A stretch of 39,874 nt of DNA from Okeania sp. SIO3B5. GTDB taxonomy: Bacteria; Cyanobacteriota; Cyanobacteriia; Cyanobacteriales; Microcoleaceae. A program made the translations under genes and the position numbers. This document shows positions 36,450 to 39,874 of the stretch, piece after piece. The stretch is from contig NZ_JAAHHG010000009.1 of assembly GCF_010692555.1 (NCBI RefSeq), positions 1 through 39,874 on the forward strand. Reading direction: 5' to 3'. The notes under the pieces are model-generated. The model saw only the letters and a list, made by a program, of their open reading frames with translations, searched no databases and was not told the origin of the DNA. Every line of letters begins with the position of its first letter. Position 1 is the stretch's first letter.

Positions 36450-36731
36450 TATCAGGAGTAGCGGTAATACGCACCTGATAACACCACATAGAAAACAAAT
36501 AGCGAGTATGGGGTTCAATTGGTGAAGTTAAGCGTCAACCCGTGAAAAGGTAAAACTCTTGAGGGAACGTATCGGAGTACAGAATTGTTTAGTACAAAAG
36601 GCGGTGGGTCTCATCGTCTATGTCTGTGGAGGGCTCGCGTGGTTGCACTCCCTTTGAAACAGAAAGCCCGCGTCCGTGAGGTGGGGAAGCCTACATCATA
36701 ATCTTTGATTTGATGCAGGAGAACGTCACAG
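36450..36731 (+). mobile_element. Internally deleted IS607 derivative carrying an omegaRNA-like scaffold
   Basis: The left part matches the IS607 left region (GGTAATACGCACCTGATAAC, GGTTCAATTGGTGAAGT). It passes directly into the right-end scaffold: GGAGTACAGAATTG, GGCGGTGGGTCTCATCG, GTCTGTGGAGGGC, AGAAAGCCCGCGTCC, GGTGGGGAAGCC and GGAGAACGTCAC (36719-36730). tnpA and tnpB are completely deleted. The guide position is then AGCAATAAAGCTGATGGC, next to the rplJ leader. Confidence 0.65.
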
Positions 36732-36802
36732 CAATAAAGCTGATGGCTGATAGCTAGTTAAATTAAGATTTCTCAAGCTAAAAAAATCAAAATTAAAGAG
36801 CT

Positions 36803-36850
36803 GAAGACAGCAGGTGCTAATAGCTTAATTTCCTGCCGAGGTTCAAGGAT
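36803..36850 (+). promoter_or_regulatory. L10 leader (ribosomal protein L10 binding site)
   Basis: GAAGACAGCAGGTGCTAATA, then GCTTAATTTCCTGCCGAGG, matches the conserved core of the L10 leader upstream of rplJ-rplL in bacteria: the GCAGG/CCTGC stem with flanking AGAC. Binding of L10-L12 is expected to repress the rplJ-rplL transcript. It lies 360 bp before rplJ, unusually far, because a repeat has been inserted downstream. Confidence 0.75.
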
Positions 36851-36928
36851 TAACAATTCAAAAACAGGTATAAGGGATTTTTTTAGAAATCTCTAATAAA
36901 TTATTTGTTTTGGATTCATAATTCTTTG

Positions 36929-36961
36929 CCCTGGCAGATAGTATAGTCCGCCAGGGTTTTT
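36929..36961 (+). terminator. Attenuator-type terminator after the L10 leader
   Basis: CCCTGGC and GCCAGGG form a perfect stem, with loop AGATAGTATAGTCC, followed by TTTTT. Position between the L10 leader and rplJ is that of the attenuator controlling rplJ-rplL. It could also be a plain intercistronic terminator. Confidence 0.75.
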
Positions 36962-36972
36962 GGTTTGTTAAG

Positions 36973-37140
36973 TAGGGTAGGCTGTACCCGAATTTACGCT
37001 TGTGAACTGGAAGAGGGCGACCTCCCAGGTTGAAGCAAGAAGCAAACATCTCTGACTGGCATTATGAGATTTTATCTAGTGAGTGCCGGAATTGTGTAGG
37101 TATTGTACAGCAGGTGATGTAGCGCTACGCGCAAGTCAGA
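36973..37140 (+). repeat. Partial omegaRNA-like/IS607 left-end repeat before rplJ
   Basis: The block 36973-37050 is almost identical to 31829-31908. The following GGAATTGTGTAGGTATTG and TACAGCAG equals the segment near 31971-31998. It ends in an AGTCAGA heptamer run (37134-37152). It is inserted between the attenuator and rplJ, 60 bp before the rplJ start. Confidence 0.65.
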
Positions 37141-37211
37141 AGTCAGAAGTAATACCTGACTCAGTTTGAGGATTTATAAACGTCCTAATCTATTTTTGTA
37201 CTGCTATAAAT

Positions 37212-37784
37212 ATGGGCAAAACGAAGGAACAAAAACAAGAGATGTTGGCAGACATCAAGCAAAACTTGAGTGAAAGTCAGCTTGCACTTGTAATTGATTA
37301 TCACGGACTATCCGTGGCAGAAATTACAGATCTGCGTAGACGACTACTGCCTACTGGTAGCTCTTGCACTGTAGCTAAAAATACTCTGATAGGATTAGCA
37401 GTTAAAGAAGATGCCAACTGGCAACCTATGGAACAGTTGTTGGCCGGATCTAATGCTTTCCTATTCCTGAAAGATGATATCGGCGGTGCTATCAAAGCGT
37501 ACCAAGAATTCCAAAAAACCACCAAAAAAACAGAATTTAAGGGTGGTGTGATGGAAGGGCGACTGCTGGATCAAGACCAGGTTAAAGCGATCGCCGATCT
37601 ACCATCTAAGGAAGAGTTGCTTGCTAAAGTGGCTGGTGCTCTCAACAGTATAGCGACTAAGTTGGCTGTTGGTCTAAATGCTGTACCTACCCAGCTTGCA
37701 ACTGGTATTAATGAGGTTCCAGCTTCTGTAAATAGAGCTATTAAAGCAATCTCAGAAAAAGAACAACAAGGCGATGGTGCCTAA
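37212..37784 (+). CDS. rplJ: Ribosomal protein L10
   Basis: The 190-residue protein has MGKTKEQKQEMLADIKQNLS, VIDYHGLSVAEITDLRRRL, CTVAKNTLIGLAVKE and a C-terminal helix that anchors L12 dimers. It has the slightly extended C-terminus seen in cyanobacteria. L10 forms the ribosomal stalk base and is the translational repressor of its own operon. Leader and attenuator are visible upstream. Confidence 0.97.
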   Translation: MGKTKEQKQEMLADIKQNLSESQLALVIDYHGLSVAEITDLRRRLLPTGSSCTVAKNTLIGLAVKEDANWQPMEQLLAGSNAFLFLKDDIGGAIKAYQEFQKTTKKTEFKGGVMEGRLLDQDQVKAIADLPSKEELLAKVAGALNSIATKLAVGLNAVPTQLATGINEVPASVNRAIKAISEKEQQGDGA

Positions 37785-37928
37785 CACAAACAACATGAAT
37801 TTTTGACTAATATCCTATCAGTTTTATTATGAGAATAATTCCAGTAATTTAACTATATTAAAGGTCATAAAAAGTCAAAGTTCTAGCAAAAAAATAACTA
37901 CAAACTAACAAAAAATAGGAGATTACTA

Positions 37929-38333
37929 ATGTCTGCAAAAACCGATGAAATTCTAGAACAACTTAAGTCTCTTTCTTTGCTTGAAGCATCTGAATTAGTT
38001 TCACAAATAGAAGAAGCTTTTGGTGTTAGTGCTGCTGCTCCTGCTGGTGGCATGATGATGCCTATGGGTATGCCTGGTGCTGGAGGAGCTGCTGCTCCTG
38101 CTGAAGAAGTTGAAGAACAGACAGAATTTGATGCAATTCTTGAAGAGTTTCCTTCAGATAAGAAAATTGCTATTCTTAAAGTGGTTCGTGCCATTACAGG
38201 TTTAGGTCTGAAAGAAGCAAAAGAGTTGGTAGAATCTGTACCTAAGCCAATTAAAGAAGGTATTGCTAAGGAAGCTGCTGAAGATATTAAGAAGCAATTA
38301 GAAGAAGCAGGAGCTAAAGTTACAGTTAAATAG
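37929..38333 (+). CDS. rplL: Ribosomal protein L7/L12
   Basis: The 134-residue protein has the N-terminal dimer domain ([20 protein letters not shown]), a Gly/Ala/Met-rich hinge ([20 protein letters not shown], more methionines than usual) and the C-terminal factor-binding domain ([27 protein letters not shown]). It binds elongation factors on the ribosome stalk. AATAGGAG lies before the ATG. Confidence 0.97.
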   Translation: MSAKTDEILEQLKSLSLLEASELVSQIEEAFGVSAAAPAGGMMMPMGMPGAGGAAAPAEEVEEQTEFDAILEEFPSDKKIAILKVVRAITGLGLKEAKELVESVPKPIKEGIAKEAAEDIKKQLEEAGAKVTVK

Positions 38334-38342
38334 TTATAGGTT

Positions 38343-38468
38343 ATGGCAAAAGATAGAAAACCGATAGCAAAAGATAAAATCTTAATTAGTTCTGAGTTGA
38401 ATAATTTTGTCATGCTTGGTTTATATATTTTGCTGGTTATAGCTATCACTAATGAAGAAAAAAATTAG
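38343..38468 (+). CDS. Possible 41-residue single-span membrane protein
   Basis: The frame starts 9 bp after rplL: a basic N-terminus (MAKDRKPIAKDK), one hydrophobic helix (FVMLGLYILLVIAI) and a short charged tail. It resembles the many uncharacterised one-helix proteins of cyanobacteria. The ribosome-binding site (ATAGG, 2 bases from ATG) is poorly spaced. It lies before the rplL terminator, so it would be on the same transcript. Confidence 0.35.
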   Translation: MAKDRKPIAKDKILISSELNNFVMLGLYILLVIAITNEEKN

Positions 38469-38594
38469 ATAAATTTCTCTACATAGTAGTAGCAGGATAA
38501 GGTGAGAAAATATCACAAGCTTAAAACTCAGAAAAGCCAGATTTTTCCTTCTTGCTTATGCTATAAACTGAGAGATTATTTTGAGGTAATTTTT

Positions 38595-38630
38595 AACAGC
38601 TTGTAGTTGGATACAGGCTGTTTTATTTTT
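38595..38630 (+). terminator. Rho-independent terminator of the rplJ-rplL transcript
   Basis: AACAGCTTGTA pairs with TACAGGCTGTT (one G-T) around GTTGGA and is followed by TTATTTTT. The remaining spacer to 39023 contains the GCGAGCAAGATGCTCGC hairpin (38774-38790) and a GACCGAAAAATTGGGTC dyad; there is no gene. Confidence 0.85.
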
Positions 38631-39023
38631 GACTTTGCTAGACTTGAAGAAAGGAGAAATAGGGAAAAAATTTTTTTGGTTTGTCTTTTTCTTTTGGGTT
38701 TATAAAAGTTGCCACTATAGTTAGGACATTGGGTCATTTCAGTTATCAGTTGTAATTATGATGATTCATAACGCGAGCAAGATGCTCGCACTAATTTTCC
38801 TAATGGAACTTACACAAAATAGAAGTAGAAAATAGGCTCAAATATAGACAGGAAGAGTCTTTTACATCAAAAAGGCATAAATCCTCAATTACCAAGGGTT
38901 CTAGCCATTTTTAGGTCATTGACCGAAAAATTGGGTCTCAAGCCTCGCCTTTCAAGGGCGACTTTTTAGTTGCTAAATGTTTCAATAAATATGTTACAAT
39001 ACTATTAATTTAAATATCAGACT

Positions 39024-39874
39024 ATGAAAGCTAGATTTAAGTATCGTATATATCCAACACCGGGACAAAAGCATCGATTAGCAAAGCTATTTGGTTGTGT
39101 TTGCTGGCGCAACACTTCGTGAACGTGTTGTTTGGAATGATAGTCTAGCTTGCTGCCTGTGAAAAATACAAACTAGGAAAAAATCAACCCACTAATTCTG
39201 AACTACAAAAACTCTTTATTACTCAAGCAAAAAAGACTGAAGATAGAGAGTGGCTTAAAGAAGTTTCTAACATACCATTGCAGCAATCTTTGAATGATTT
39301 AAACCAAGGTTATCAAAACTTTTTTAAATCAATAAAAGGCCAGAGAAAAGGTAAGCCTGTTAAACCTCCTAAATTCATGCATTAGAAAGTCATGCGCAAC
39401 TGCTAGATTTACAAGGGGAGGTTTTAAAGTTGGTCAACATAAAGTTTATTTAGCTAAGATTGGAAAACTCAAGATAGTTTCGCCCGTGAAAGTTACCTGC
39501 TCCTCCATCATCAGTAACTATTATCAAGGACTCAGCTAATAGATATTTCTTAAGTTTTGTAGTAGAAACTTGTGCTAAAACCTTGCCTCATACTGATAAT
39601 TCAGTGGGGATAGACTTAGGCATAAAAACTTTTGCTACATTTAGCGATGGTACGAAGGTTGACGCTCCTAAACCATTGAAAAAACGGATTAAAAAGTAGC
39701 CTCTTGCCTCCTCCGGAGGAGCTGCGCTAACAGAGGAGCTGCGCTAACGAAAGTTAAGTAAATCATTATCAAAAAAAACCTTTGGGTCTAAACGATATGA
39801 AAAAGCTAGATTGAGAGTAGCTAAACTTCATGCCAAACTCAAAGATACTAGGACAGATTTTCTGCATAAATTAT
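39024..39874 (+). pseudogene. tnpB: Decayed IS605-type tnpB, running off the right edge
   Basis: It starts MKARFKYRIYPTPGQKHRLA. A 22-bp insertion near 39098-39121 breaks the frame, which resumes as RVVWNDSLA. Further out-of-frame sections read KYKLGKNQPTNSELQKLF-like, CATARFTRGGFKVGQHK and YFLSFVVETCAKTLPHTDN, then SVGIDLGIKTFATFSDGTK with the first RuvC Asp. A 52-bp insertion with GGAGCTGCGCTAAC repeats interrupts it near 39700. Several stops and shifts exclude function. The C-terminal half and guide-RNA end lie outside the window. Confidence 0.85.

Noticed and set aside
31829-37140. Group II intron or retroelement in the trnW-secE and rplA-rplJ spacers
   Set aside because: The repeated structured segments lack a domain V hairpin and a reverse transcriptase; they match IS607/IS605 guide-RNA right ends better.
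37898-38449. 183-codon antisense frame over rplL
   Set aside because: It is a shadow of the alanine/glycine-rich L12 gene on the opposite strand; no homology features.

Overview
The window comes from a diazotrophic cyanobacterium. The evidence is the many GCGATCGC (HIP1) octamers, the cyanobacterial nif gene order (nifU-H-D-K-EN-X-DUF269-W-hesA-hesB-fdxH), the rplS-trnW-secE-nusG-rplK-rplA-rplJ-rplL block, and AT-rich spacers full of heptanucleotide repeats. nifD is uninterrupted and spacers are very long, which fits a repeat-rich filamentous, probably non-heterocystous lineage. The genus is not something I can establish from the sequence.

Layout. (1) 1-15,600 is an accessory region around molybdenum supply: ridA, a fused molybdate permease/ATPase gene (modBC), an Uma2-type nuclease, two genes that closely resemble the subunits of the Azotobacter molybdenum storage protein (mosA-like and mosB-like), an orphan 110-aa gene, a DUF486 membrane protein, a Tat-exported multicopper oxidase, a secreted DNRLRE protein and modA. 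(2) 15,608-30,208 is the nif cluster, all on the minus strand. nifE and nifN are fused, a PD-(D/E)XK protein gene sits between nifK and nifEN, and nifU has lost its 5' end exactly at a MITE. (3) 30,666-38,333 is the plus-strand ribosomal/transcription block. Its trnW-secE and rplA-rplJ spacers have been invaded by an IS607 element and by several TnpB guide-RNA-like (omegaRNA-like) relics. (4) The right edge holds a decayed IS605-type tnpB that runs off the window.

How the genes fit together. ModA captures molybdate and ModBC imports it. The MosA/MosB-like pair could store it as polyoxomolybdate. The nif cluster consumes it for FeMo-co: NifEN is the scaffold, NifX and the DUF269 protein are carriers, NifU, HesB and HesA handle Fe-S and sulfur, FdxH donates electrons, and NifHDK is the enzyme. 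Uptake, storage and use of Mo within about 30 kb is the most interesting biological theme here. Mo storage is inferred from family resemblance only.

Mobile DNA is the second theme. At least eight families of short inverted-repeat elements occupy most spacers. One forms the junction between truncated nifU and rplS, so either the genome was rearranged there or an assembly was joined across a repeat. nifB and nifS are not in this window.
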